A stretch of 64,000 bases of DNA, taken from Rhodanobacter spathiphylli B39. GTDB taxonomy: Bacteria; Pseudomonadota; Gammaproteobacteria; Xanthomonadales; Rhodanobacteraceae. The stretch covers positions 1 to 64,000 of the forward strand of contig NZ_AJXT01000024.1 of assembly GCF_000264295.1 (NCBI RefSeq), written 5' to 3'. A program made the translations under genes and the position numbers. Shown here piece after piece: positions 1 to 7,115 of the stretch. Numbering within the stretch: position 1 is the stretch's first letter; every line of letters starts with the position of its first letter. Below the pieces are notes generated by a model. The model made no database searches, was not told the origin of the DNA, and saw only the letters and a list, made by a program, of their open reading frames with translations.

Positions 1-2
1 AG

Positions 3-53
3 GTGGCCAAGGCACGTGCCGCAGCAGTGCCGGCCGCACCTGCCGGACACTGA
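3..53 (+). CDS. Possible 3' end of an upstream gene
   Basis: The frame from base 3 reads an alanine-rich tail (VAKARAAAVPAAPAGH) and stops at TGA 51-53. A strong hairpin terminator follows about 50 bases later, as expected for the end of a gene that starts before the window. Only 16 codons are visible, so neither the product nor even the reality of the frame can be established. Confidence 0.3.
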   Translation: MAKARAAAVPAAPAGH

Positions 54-71
54 TGCCGCGGTGAAATGCAG

Positions 72-87
72 GTATGGACGTCCATAC
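72..87. repeat. 16-bp perfect palindrome
   Basis: GTATGGAC is followed directly by its reverse complement GTCCATAC. It lies between the end of the possible upstream gene and the terminator at 104-145. It could be a dimeric-repressor operator or part of a larger hairpin with the nearby CCATACC. No function is assigned. Confidence 0.45.
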
Positions 88-103
88 GGCCATACCTGAC
101 AGA

Positions 104-145
104 CCAAAAGACAACGCCGTCCGCATGGACGGCGTTGTCTTTTGG
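104..145. terminator. Strong bidirectional hairpin terminator
   Basis: Two perfectly complementary 19-nt arms (104-122 and 127-145) enclose the 4-nt loop GCAT. The arms begin CCAAAAG and end CTTTTGG, so each strand places a short T-run at the base of the stem. It separates the upstream gene from the porin gene. Confidence 0.85.
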
Positions 146-193
146 GTGGACTGCGCGGCGCGTTGTCACAGTGGTGGCATCCCTCGCCATGAC

Positions 194-207
194 TTGACCG
201 AAGTCAG
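194..207 (+). promoter_or_regulatory. FNR/ANR-type box upstream of porin gene
   Basis: TTGACCGAAGTCAG matches TTGAY-N4-RTCAR. Its centre lies 61 bases before the ATG at 262. A class II site (centre at -41.5) would put transcription start near 242, leaving a 20-nt leader that carries the GGGAG ribosome site. The same motif recurs throughout the window. Confidence 0.65.
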
Positions 208-261
208 GTCGGGTGCGCCCCCGCAGGCAGAGACTGCCGCCAACTACAAGGGAGCAACGCG

Positions 262-1521
262 ATGAAGCACACGAGAAACCGTCTTTCCATGGCCTGCCTG
301 CTGGCCATCGTGGCCATGCCGGCCTGGGCGGCGGGCGAGTCCGCCAGTGTCACGCCGGCCACCACGTCGGCCACGCCTTCGCTGCAACTGGAGTGGGATG
401 CCCGCCTGCGCCATGAAGGCGTCGATGATGATGCTTTCAACCGCAACGCGAGCGCCGACACCTTGCGCCTGCGGCTCGGCCTGCATGCGGAGTTTGGCCA
501 CGGCTGGAGCGGCCTGCTGGAAGGCGCTGGCGTGGCCAGCGCCGGCGATCGCTACAACAGCGGCGCGAACGGACAGAGCCAGTATCCGGCGGTGACCGAT
601 CCCAAGGGCAGCGAGTTCAACCAGTACTGGGTGCGCTGGCAGGGCAGCCAGGTCGCCGCGACGGTGGGTCGCCAGCGGCTGCTCGTCGACAACCAGCGCT
701 GGATCGGCAACAGCGGCTGGCGCCAGCACGAACAGACCTTCGATGCCGTCGCCCTGCAATGGCAGCCGTGGTCCGCGTTGACGGTGAACTACGACTGGCT
801 CGACCGCGTGCATCGGGTGGCCGGCGATGATGCGCTGAATCCGCTGGCGCGCGAGCGCAAGCTGAATACCCACCTGCTCAACGTGGCGTGGACGCGGGGC
901 ACGCAGCAGTTCACCGGTTATGCCTACCTGCACGATGACCACGACGTCGCCAGCGCTTCCAGCGCCACCTATGGCCTGCGCTGGAACGGCAAGGCCCTGC
1001 GCGATGGCAACGGACTGGGCTGGACGGTGGAGGGCGCGCGGCAATACGAGCATGCCGACAACCCGCTGCACTTTGCGCACAGCTACTGGTTGCTTGAACC
1101 GAGCTGGACGCAATCCGGCATCACCGCGAAGCTGGGCTGGGAACACCTGGGCGGCAACGGTCTGCATGCGTTGCAGACGCCGCTGGCCACGCTGCATGCG
1201 TTCAATGGCTGGAACGACCAGTTCAACGTGACGCCGGCCGGTGGGCTTGACGATCGCTACGTGGGCGTCAACGGCAACTTCGGTCGCGCCGGCCTTGCCG
1301 GCAAGCTGGCGTGGACCGTGGTGTGGCACGACTATCGCGCCGATCGTGGCGGCCGTTATGGCAGCGAATGGGATGCGTCGCTGGCGTTCCCGCTGGCGAG
1401 CGGACTCAGCGGCCTGGTCAAGCTGGGCAACTACCAGGCGGACGGCTTCGGTCGCGACAGCGCCAAGGTGTGGTTGCAGCTGGAGTGGCGTGGCCAGCAT
1501 GGCTTGGCCGGCGCCCGCTGA
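262..1521 (+). CDS. Outer-membrane porin, alginate-export-like beta-barrel
   Basis: The 419-residue protein begins with a signal peptide (basic MKHTRNR, a hydrophobic stretch, likely cleavage after AWA near residue 24). The rest is made of short amphipathic segments rich in Trp, Tyr and Gly, as in beta-barrels. It resembles the alginate_exp family of outer-membrane channels, and a channel for a small or anionic solute is the likely role; no substrate can be named. GGGAG precedes the ATG. An FNR/ANR-type box upstream suggests expression under low O2, fitting porins that accompany denitrification genes. It sits alone between the 104-145 terminator and the next boxed operon. The family call is moderate; outer-membrane location is more certain. 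Confidence 0.75.
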   Translation: MKHTRNRLSMACLLAIVAMPAWAAGESASVTPATTSATPSLQLEWDARLRHEGVDDDAFNRNASADTLRLRLGLHAEFGHGWSGLLEGAGVASAGDRYNSGANGQSQYPAVTDPKGSEFNQYWVRWQGSQVAATVGRQRLLVDNQRWIGNSGWRQHEQTFDAVALQWQPWSALTVNYDWLDRVHRVAGDDALNPLARERKLNTHLLNVAWTRGTQQFTGYAYLHDDHDVASASSATYGLRWNGKALRDGNGLGWTVEGARQYEHADNPLHFAHSYWLLEPSWTQSGITAKLGWEHLGGNGLHALQTPLATLHAFNGWNDQFNVTPAGGLDDRYVGVNGNFGRAGLAGKLAWTVVWHDYRADRGGRYGSEWDASLAFPLASGLSGLVKLGNYQADGFGRDSAKVWLQLEWRGQHGLAGAR

Positions 1522-1548
1522 GACGACCGGTGCTGAGCTGCGGGCGGG

Positions 1549-1562
1549 TTGACCCAGGTCAG
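1549..1562 (+). promoter_or_regulatory. FNR/ANR-type box upstream of DUF2249 operon
   Basis: TTGACCCAGGTCAG. The centre is at 1555.5, so class II spacing predicts transcription start at about 1597, which is the A of the first gene's ATG. Either the mRNA is leaderless or the spacing is unusual. Confidence 0.65.
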
Positions 1563-1596
1563 CGCGTCCGCAGCGCATCCGCGGTCAGATGGTGAC

Positions 1597-1878
1597 ATGC
1601 AGAACAACCTTTCCACCGTGTGCGGCGTCGCTGACGCGCCGCTGCTCGAACTCGATCTGCGCGACCTGCCGTCGCCGGAACCGATGATGCGTGCGTTGGC
1701 CGCCGCCGACGCGTTGCGTCCGGGTCAGGCCGTGCAGGTGCTGACGCCCTTGCTGCCCACACCGCTGCTCGACCTGCTGCAGGCCCGCGGATGGCCGGCA
1801 ACCGCAACGCTGCTTGCCGGCGGCGGTGCCCGCGTGCTGATCCGCTGTCCGCTCGGCGATGACGAAGCTGCGGCTTGA
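1597..1878 (+). CDS. DUF2249 domain protein
   Basis: The 93-residue soluble protein matches the DUF2249 pattern: LELDLRDLP near residue 17, a helix (MMRALAAADALRPG), a beta strand (VQVLTPLLP), then a second helix and strand, the TusA/SirA-like fold often found in denitrification and anaerobic gene clusters. The molecular role of the family is unsettled; sulfur, metal or redox handling has been considered. I chose ATG 1597 because the FNR/ANR box overlaps any earlier start; a TTG at 1549 lies on the box itself. No good ribosome site precedes 1597, consistent with leaderless translation. The 3' end overlaps the next gene by 20 bases, so the two are probably translationally coupled. Confidence 0.7.
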   Translation: MQNNLSTVCGVADAPLLELDLRDLPSPEPMMRALAAADALRPGQAVQVLTPLLPTPLLDLLQARGWPATATLLAGGGARVLIRCPLGDDEAAA

Positions 1879-3097
1879 CCGGGCGCCGGCCGCGCCGCTG
1901 CCGCTGCGCTTCCTGCTGACGGTGCCGTTGTGGGGCGTGCTGGCCGGCGTGCTGCTGATCGTCGACGGCGATGTCGCGCTGCGGACGCGCTGGAGCCCGG
2001 CCACCCTGGCACTGGTGCACGCTTTTACCCTCGGCGTGCTGGGCAATGCGATGTTCGGCAGCATCCTGCAGTTTCTTCCCGCGGCCGCTGGCGTGACGCT
2101 GCGCGGTGGCGAGCGATCGGGCCGGTGGCTGCATGGCCTGTTCAACGTCGGCGTGCTGCTGCTGGTGGCCGGCATGCACCAGCGCTGGCCTTTCGGCCTG
2201 ATGACCGCGGCGATGGTCCTGCCGGCTGCCTTCGTCATGCTGGCGCTGATGGTGGTGCCCGGGCTGCTGGCGGCGGCGGGACAGCGCCTGCTGCGTGCGG
2301 GCTTCGGCGTGGCGCTGGCGTCCGCGCTCGTCACCGCCGCGCTCGGTGCCGTGCTTGCGCTGGGCCTGGCGGGGCGCCTCGCCGTTCCGCTGATGGTGTG
2401 GACCGACGTGCATGCCAGCTGGGGCGTGCTGGGCTGGATCGTGGTGCTGTTGGCCACCGTGGCACGCGTGGTGATGCCGATGTTCCAGGGCACCGGCAGC
2501 GTGCCCGAAGCGGCGCAGGCGACGTGGCTGGCTGGTGTGGTCGCGATGCTGGTGGCTGTTGCCGGCCTGCGCGCAGGCAGCGCGGTGGCCGGCGTGGTTG
2601 CCGCGCCCGTGCTGATCTTCGCCGGCGCCGGCCTGTGGCTGCAGTGGCGCGCGCCGCGGTTGCGCCGGGGACCGCTGGTGGACAGCTGGCGTGCAGGACT
2701 TATCGCGCTGGCATGCGCCGCGCTGGCCTTGCCGATCGCGCCCGGCGGCATGCTCGCCGCCAGCGTGGGGCTGGGCCTGGCGCTGCCCTTGCTGGTGACC
2801 GCAATGATGCTGGAGATCGTGCCCTTCATCGGCTGGATCGCGCTGCATCGCCACTGCGGTCGCGGCATCCAGCTGCCCGGCGTGCAGCGCCTGCTGCCCG
2901 AGGCGGACAAGCGTCGCGTCCTGCTGGCCCAGCCGCTGCTGCTGTCGTTGCCGGCCGCGATGGCCTGGCCGTCCGCCTCGCTGGCACGCGTGGCCGGCGT
3001 GGCGCTGGTGCTGGTGTGGTCATTGACGGGCTGGACCCTGCTCGGCGCGGGCCGTCGCGCCAGGCACTTTCTGCGCTCGCTGGAGAAGTCGCGATGA
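1859..3097 (+). CDS. Polytopic membrane protein of a denitrification operon
   Basis: The 412-residue protein is almost wholly hydrophobic, with roughly ten to twelve predicted membrane spans and an Arg-rich C-terminus. Histidines sit in repeated helix contexts (H54 in LVHAFTLG, H92, H107, H185 in DVHASWGVLGW, H330 and H332), reminiscent of heme-ligand helices in NnrS-like and heme-copper-oxidase-subunit-I-like proteins. Such proteins occur beside NO-reductase and DUF2249 genes. The exact family is not recognised, so no reaction is assigned. It overlaps the DUF2249 gene at its start and the chorismate mutase-UbiT gene at its end (ATGA overlap, 3094-3097), so it is an operon member. Heme binding is inference from the helix and histidine pattern only. 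Confidence 0.65.
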   Translation: MTKLRLDRAPAAPLPLRFLLTVPLWGVLAGVLLIVDGDVALRTRWSPATLALVHAFTLGVLGNAMFGSILQFLPAAAGVTLRGGERSGRWLHGLFNVGVLLLVAGMHQRWPFGLMTAAMVLPAAFVMLALMVVPGLLAAAGQRLLRAGFGVALASALVTAALGAVLALGLAGRLAVPLMVWTDVHASWGVLGWIVVLLATVARVVMPMFQGTGSVPEAAQATWLAGVVAMLVAVAGLRAGSAVAGVVAAPVLIFAGAGLWLQWRAPRLRRGPLVDSWRAGLIALACAALALPIAPGGMLAASVGLGLALPLLVTAMMLEIVPFIGWIALHRHCGRGIQLPGVQRLLPEADKRRVLLAQPLLLSLPAAMAWPSASLARVAGVALVLVWSLTGWTLLGAGRRARHFLRSLEKSR

Positions 3098-3978
3098 GTG
3101 TTTCGACAGGAGAGCGGGCCGTGAGACCCGGCACCGGACGTTTCGCGCTTGCCCGCGTACGTGCGGCGATCGATCGCGTCGACGATGGCCTGATCGTGTT
3201 GCTGGCCGCGCGTCGGCGGCTCGCCGCCATGGCTGGCCGGTTGAAGTCACGCAGCGGTGTGCCGTCGCGTGACCTGTTGCGCGAGCAACAGGTGCGCCGT
3301 CGCACGCAGGCGCTGGCGCAGCGCGTGCAACTGCCCGCGGAGACGGCCAGCAGGTTGTTGAACCTGGCGATCGCCGATGCCTGCGCGCGGCAAGGCCTCG
3401 TCGTTGACCTGGGTCAAGGCGTCCACGCCGTCGATCCACGCATGATGCCGCCCACCATGCGCATGCCTCCAGCCACTGTTTCCATCACGCCGCGCCTGCT
3501 GCGTGCGCTGCCGCCGCCGCAACGCGTGGCGCCACTGTTGCGCGTCCTGCCGCTGCGCTGGCAGCAACGCCTGCTGGAAGCGGCGATGCAGCGCGTGCTG
3601 GCCGCGCCGATCCGCGACGGCTCGCTGGAGTTCATGCGCGGCCGTCGGCTGGCCATCGAGGTCAGCGACCTGCGCCTGCGCTGGGTGCTGGAACTGGCCG
3701 GTGACCGCCTGTGCGTAGTCGATGCCGAACCCGAGGCGAGCGTGCGCGGCAGCGCCACCGACCTGCTGTTGCTGGCCGGCCGGCTGGAAGATGCCGATAC
3801 GCTGTTCTTCCAACGCGCGCTGGACCTCACCGGCGATACCGAACTTGGCCTCACCGCGCGCAACCTGCTGGAGCGGCTGCCGTGGGAATCGGTGCCGCTG
3901 GGCCTGCGCATCGCGCTCAATCGCGGTGCCCGGTTCGCCCGCGCGGCGCGTGCGGCGCATCGTGGCGAGTCCGCCTGA
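3094..3978 (+). CDS. ubiT: Chorismate mutase-UbiT fusion protein
   Basis: This 294-residue protein has two domains. Residues about 15-101 are an AroQ-type chorismate mutase (chorismate to prephenate). Aligned with E. coli PheA at a constant offset of 12, the active-site residues are present as R23, R40, K51, D60, R63, E64 and Q100; only Ser84 is changed (A96). Residues about 130-290 match E. coli UbiT (YhbT), an SCP2-type lipid-binding factor of O2-independent ubiquinone synthesis, including DTLFFQRALDLTGDTELGL near 235. UbiT is normally a stand-alone protein of about 174 residues. The link (102-129) is Pro/Met-rich and its DNA holds a perfect FNR-type palindrome. The gene overlaps the preceding one by ATGA and lies 31 bases before nadA. 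ubiU and ubiV are 7 kb away. Confidence 0.88.
   Translation: MSVSTGERAVRPGTGRFALARVRAAIDRVDDGLIVLLAARRRLAAMAGRLKSRSGVPSRDLLREQQVRRRTQALAQRVQLPAETASRLLNLAIADACARQGLVVDLGQGVHAVDPRMMPPTMRMPPATVSITPRLLRALPPPQRVAPLLRVLPLRWQQRLLEAAMQRVLAAPIRDGSLEFMRGRRLAIEVSDLRLRWVLELAGDRLCVVDAEPEASVRGSATDLLLLAGRLEDADTLFFQRALDLTGDTELGLTARNLLERLPWESVPLGLRIALNRGARFARAARAAHRGESA
3404..3417 (+). promoter_or_regulatory. FNR/ANR-type palindrome inside ubiT fusion
   Basis: TTGACCTGGGTCAA has perfect 5-nt half-sites (TTGAC/GTCAA). It lies within codons 104-108, just after the chorismate mutase domain. Class II spacing would start transcription near 3452, just before in-frame ATGs at 3457 and 3463 that would still yield the whole UbiT domain. 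It may be a relic or working promoter of a formerly separate ubiT. Because it is coding DNA, chance cannot be excluded. Confidence 0.5.
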
Positions 3979-4009
3979 CGCGCCGTTCCTTTCCTCGAAA
4001 GCGATCACC

Positions 4010-5035
4010 ATGACTGACCTCGCAAACCTGCCCGTGCCGGTCTGGCGCGACGAACTCGAACACGACTACGCGGCGCTGGCCGAGCGGCTGGAGCCGCTGG
4101 TGCCCTGCCTGGAAATTCCGTTGCACCTGCCGTGGATCGAGGCGATCAACCAGCTGAAGAAGCAGCGCGGCGCGGTGATCATGGCGCACAGCTACCAGTC
4201 GCCGGAGATCTTCCACGGCGTGGCCGATATCACCGGCGATTCGCTGGGGCTGGCGCAGGCCGCGGCCGACTGCGACGCCGAGCTGATCGTGCTGTGCGGC
4301 GTGCACTTCATGGCCGAGACCGCGAAGATCCTGGCGCCGCACAAGACCGTGCTGCTGCCCGACCTCGAAGCCGGCTGCTCGCTGGCTTCCTCGATCACCG
4401 CCGCCGACGTGCTGGCGCTGCGCGCGCAACATCCGGGCGTGCCGGTGGTCAGCTACGCCAATACCTCGGCCGCGGTGAAGGCGCAGTCCGATGCGATCTG
4501 CACTTCGGCCAACGCGGTGCAGGTGGTCGAGTCGATGGGCACGGACCAGGTGATCTTCCTGCCCGACGAATTCCTGGGCCGCCATGTCGCCAAACAGACC
4601 GCCGTGGAAATCATCCTGTGGCACGGCCGCTGCGAAGTGCACGAGCGCTTCACCGCGCAGGAAGTGCGGCATGTGCGCGAGCAATTCGGCACCCGGGTGG
4701 TGGCGCACCCGGAATGCTCGCCCGAGGTGCTGGCCGAGGCCGATTTCGTCGGCTCCACCACCGCGATGGGCAAGTGGCTGGCGCGCGAAAGGCCGGCGCG
4801 CGTGGCGATGGTCACCGAGTGCTCGATGGCCGACAACCTGAAGTCGCAGTTCCCGCAGACCGAGTTCATCAAGCCGTGCAACCTGTGTCCGCACATGCAG
4901 CGGATCACCTTGCAGAACATCTACGCCTGCCTGCGCGACTTGCGCCACGCGATCGAGATCCCCGCCGACGTCAGCCAACGCGCACGCGCAGCGCTGGAGC
5001 GCATGCTGGCGGTCGGTCGGCGCGAACGCGTGTGA
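4010..5035 (+). CDS. nadA: Quinolinate synthase
   Basis: NadA condenses iminoaspartate with dihydroxyacetone phosphate to quinolinate, the second step of NAD synthesis from aspartate, using an O2-sensitive [4Fe-4S] cluster. The 341-residue protein has the family signatures IMAHSYQSPEI (about 57-67), DLEAGCSLA with C123, C208 in HGRCEVH, and C290/C293 in KPCNLCPHM, which supply the cluster ligands. Length is typical. It begins 31 bases after the chorismate mutase-ubiT gene and overlaps nadB by GTGA, so the pair probably belongs to the FNR-boxed operon that starts at 1597. Confidence 0.95.
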   Translation: MTDLANLPVPVWRDELEHDYAALAERLEPLVPCLEIPLHLPWIEAINQLKKQRGAVIMAHSYQSPEIFHGVADITGDSLGLAQAAADCDAELIVLCGVHFMAETAKILAPHKTVLLPDLEAGCSLASSITAADVLALRAQHPGVPVVSYANTSAAVKAQSDAICTSANAVQVVESMGTDQVIFLPDEFLGRHVAKQTAVEIILWHGRCEVHERFTAQEVRHVREQFGTRVVAHPECSPEVLAEADFVGSTTAMGKWLARERPARVAMVTECSMADNLKSQFPQTEFIKPCNLCPHMQRITLQNIYACLRDLRHAIEIPADVSQRARAALERMLAVGRRERV

Positions 5036-6477
5036 GGCACGCACGCCTGCCGATCGTGGTGGTGGGCAGCGGCGTCGCCGGGCTGGCGACGGCGCTGGCC
5101 GCGGCGCCCGCGCCGGTGCGCCTGCTGTGTCGCGCCCATGACGGCTGCGGCAGCGCCAGTGCGCTGGCCCAGGGCGGCATCGCCGCCGCGCTCGATCCGC
5201 ACGACAGTCCCGCGGCACACGCACTCGACACGCTGGTGGCCGGGGCGCATCACAACGATGAGGCGATGGTGCAGTGGCTGACCGCCGAGGCGCCGGCGGC
5301 GATCGCCTGGTTGCAGGCACAGGGCGTGGCATTCGATCGCGATGCGCAGGGTGAACTGCAACTGGGTCGCGAAGGCGGCCATGGCGCCGCCCGCATCGTG
5401 CATGCCGGCGGCGATGCCAGCGGCGCGGCCCTGGTGCAGGCCTTGCGCGCACGGGCGCAGGCGGCCGTGCATGTGCAATGGCGCGGCGGCGTCGATGTCG
5501 ATGCCTTGCTGATGCGCGAAGGCCGCGTGGTCGGCGTGCGCACCTGCGATGAGCGCGGCCGGCATGAGCAGGTGGAAGCGTCGGCCGTGGTGCTGGCCAC
5601 CGGCGGGATCGGCGCGTTGTATGCCCGCAGCAGCAACCCGCCAGGCGCCGATGGCGCGGGGCTGGCACTGGGGCTGGCCGCCGGCGCCGCGGCGCGCGAC
5701 CTGGAATTCGTGCAGTTCCATCCCACCGCGCTGGACGTACCGGGGCACTGCCTGCCGCTGATCACCGAGGCGCTGCGCGGCGCCGGTGCCCGTCTGCTCG
5801 ATGCCGACGGCAACGCGCTGATGGCTGGCGTGCATCCGCTGGGCGACCTGGCGCCGCGCGACGTGGTGTCGCGCCGCGTGGCCGCGGTACAGGCGGCCGG
5901 AGGAGGCGTCCGCCTCGATGCGACCGGTGTCGACGGCGACTGGGAGCGGCGTTTTCCCACCGTGCTGGCGGCGTGCCTGGCGCACGGCTTCGATCCTCGC
6001 CACGCCGCGCTGCCGGTGACGCCGGTAGCGCATTTCCACATGGGTGGGCTGGCCACCGACGCGGACGGGCGCACCAGCGTGCCCGGCCTGTACGCGGTGG
6101 GCGAGGTGGCCTGCAACGGCGTGCACGGCGCCAACCGGCTGGCCAGCAATTCGCTGCTGGAAGGCGTGGTCTGCGGCCGTCGCCTGGGCGAAGGGCTCAG
6201 CCACGCGGCGGAGCCTGTCGTGGCGGGAACGGTGCGCGTGGTCGAGCGCGGCCCGAGCCTGCCGCCGGCCGAGCTGGCCGTGTTGCGCGAGCTGCTGTGG
6301 CATGCGGCCGGCCCGATCCGTGAAGCCCGTTCGCTGCGCGACGCGTGGCACGCCTGCGCGGTGCTGGCCGAGGCCGGCTGGCAGGCGCAGCTGGGCAAGG
6401 CGCTGCTGCGCGCGATGCGCCTGCGCACGCGCTCGCTGGGCGCACACTGGCGGGAAGATCGCGGCTGTCCGTCCTGA
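5032..6477 (+). CDS. nadB: L-aspartate oxidase
   Basis: NadB is the FAD enzyme that oxidises L-aspartate to iminoaspartate for NadA. It can use O2 or, without O2, fumarate as electron acceptor. The 481-residue frame starts at GTG 5032, overlapping the nadA stop (GTGA). The N-terminus carries the dinucleotide-binding motif [11 protein letters not shown]; the family's substrate and FAD motifs follow as [27 protein letters not shown] and [13 protein letters not shown]. It is shorter than E. coli NadB (about 540 residues) because the C-terminal helical region is reduced, which is common in this group. Confidence 0.95.
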   Translation: MRHARLPIVVVGSGVAGLATALAAAPAPVRLLCRAHDGCGSASALAQGGIAAALDPHDSPAAHALDTLVAGAHHNDEAMVQWLTAEAPAAIAWLQAQGVAFDRDAQGELQLGREGGHGAARIVHAGGDASGAALVQALRARAQAAVHVQWRGGVDVDALLMREGRVVGVRTCDERGRHEQVEASAVVLATGGIGALYARSSNPPGADGAGLALGLAAGAAARDLEFVQFHPTALDVPGHCLPLITEALRGAGARLLDADGNALMAGVHPLGDLAPRDVVSRRVAAVQAAGGGVRLDATGVDGDWERRFPTVLAACLAHGFDPRHAALPVTPVAHFHMGGLATDADGRTSVPGLYAVGEVACNGVHGANRLASNSLLEGVVCGRRLGEGLSHAAEPVVAGTVRVVERGPSLPPAELAVLRELLWHAAGPIREARSLRDAWHACAVLAEAGWQAQLGKALLRAMRLRTRSLGAHWREDRGCPS

Positions 6478-6530
6478 CACACCGCCCACTACCACGACAG
6501 CTTTTCAGTGCGCACGCGTACGGCATCGCG

Positions 6531-6544
6531 TTGATGCGCGTCAA
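6531..6544 (+). promoter_or_regulatory. FNR/ANR-type box upstream of fabA
   Basis: TTGATGCGCGTCAA has perfect TTGAY/RTCAA half-sites. The centre at 6537.5 predicts a class II start near 6579, 20 bases before the fabA ATG. It sits in the 121-base gap after nadB and points to O2-responsive control of unsaturated fatty acid synthesis. Confidence 0.7.
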
Positions 6545-6598
6545 GACAGGAGGGCGCTCAGCTGGCACACTGGGCGTTCCTCACCCCGCGAGTATTTC

Positions 6599-7114
6599 AT
6601 GACACGTCCTTCCTCCTTCGACTACGAACAGCTGCGCGCCTGCGGCCGCGGCGAGTTGTTCGGTGACGACAATGCCCGTCTGCCTTCGCCGCCGATGCTG
6701 ATGTTCGATCGCATCACGCGGATTTCCGAGGAAGGCGGTGCCTACGGCAAGGGCCTGATCCATGCCGAAATGGACATCCATCCGGACCTGTGGTTCTTCG
6801 GTTGCCACTTCATCGGCGACCCGGTGATGCCTGGCTGCCTTGGCCTGGACGCGATGTGGCAGCTCAGCGGCTTCTTCCTGCCGTGGCTGGGCGAACCCGG
6901 CCGTGGCCGCGCGCTGGGCGTGGGCAACGTGAAGTTTTCCGGCCAGGTGATGCCGACGGCCAAGCTGGTGCGCTACGAGATCGACATCCGCCGCGTGATG
7001 CGCGGCAAGCTGCGCCTGGTGATCGCCGACGGCAAGACCTTCGTCGACGACCGCCTGATCTACGAGGCCAGCGACATGCGCGTGGGCCTGTTCCAGTCCA
7101 CCGAGGGTTTTTGA
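6599..7114 (+). CDS. fabA: 3-hydroxydecanoyl-ACP dehydratase/isomerase FabA
   Basis: FabA dehydrates 3-hydroxydecanoyl-ACP and isomerises the trans-2 product to cis-3-decenoyl-ACP, the branch point to unsaturated fatty acids in the O2-independent type II pathway. The 171-residue protein matches the E. coli enzyme in length and keeps the catalytic H70 ([16 protein letters not shown]) and D84 (LGLDAMWQ). The ATG at 6599 gives the conserved N-terminus; upstream in-frame codons run through nadB in another frame and are not coding. It is one base from fabB, so the two form an operon under the box at 6531. Confidence 0.96.
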   Translation: MTRPSSFDYEQLRACGRGELFGDDNARLPSPPMLMFDRITRISEEGGAYGKGLIHAEMDIHPDLWFFGCHFIGDPVMPGCLGLDAMWQLSGFFLPWLGEPGRGRALGVGNVKFSGQVMPTAKLVRYEIDIRRVMRGKLRLVIADGKTFVDDRLIYEASDMRVGLFQSTEGF

Positions 7115-7115
7115 G

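Noticed and set aside
1930..3978. 682-residue frame upstream of and including chorismate mutase-UbiT
   Set aside because: The N-terminal 388 codons overlap the membrane protein gene in another frame; the gene starts at ATG 3094 with ATGA coupling.
3457..3978. Listing ubiT as a separate gene
   Set aside because: The frame is continuous and coupled to the preceding gene; a separate start remains a hypothesis, given as a finding.
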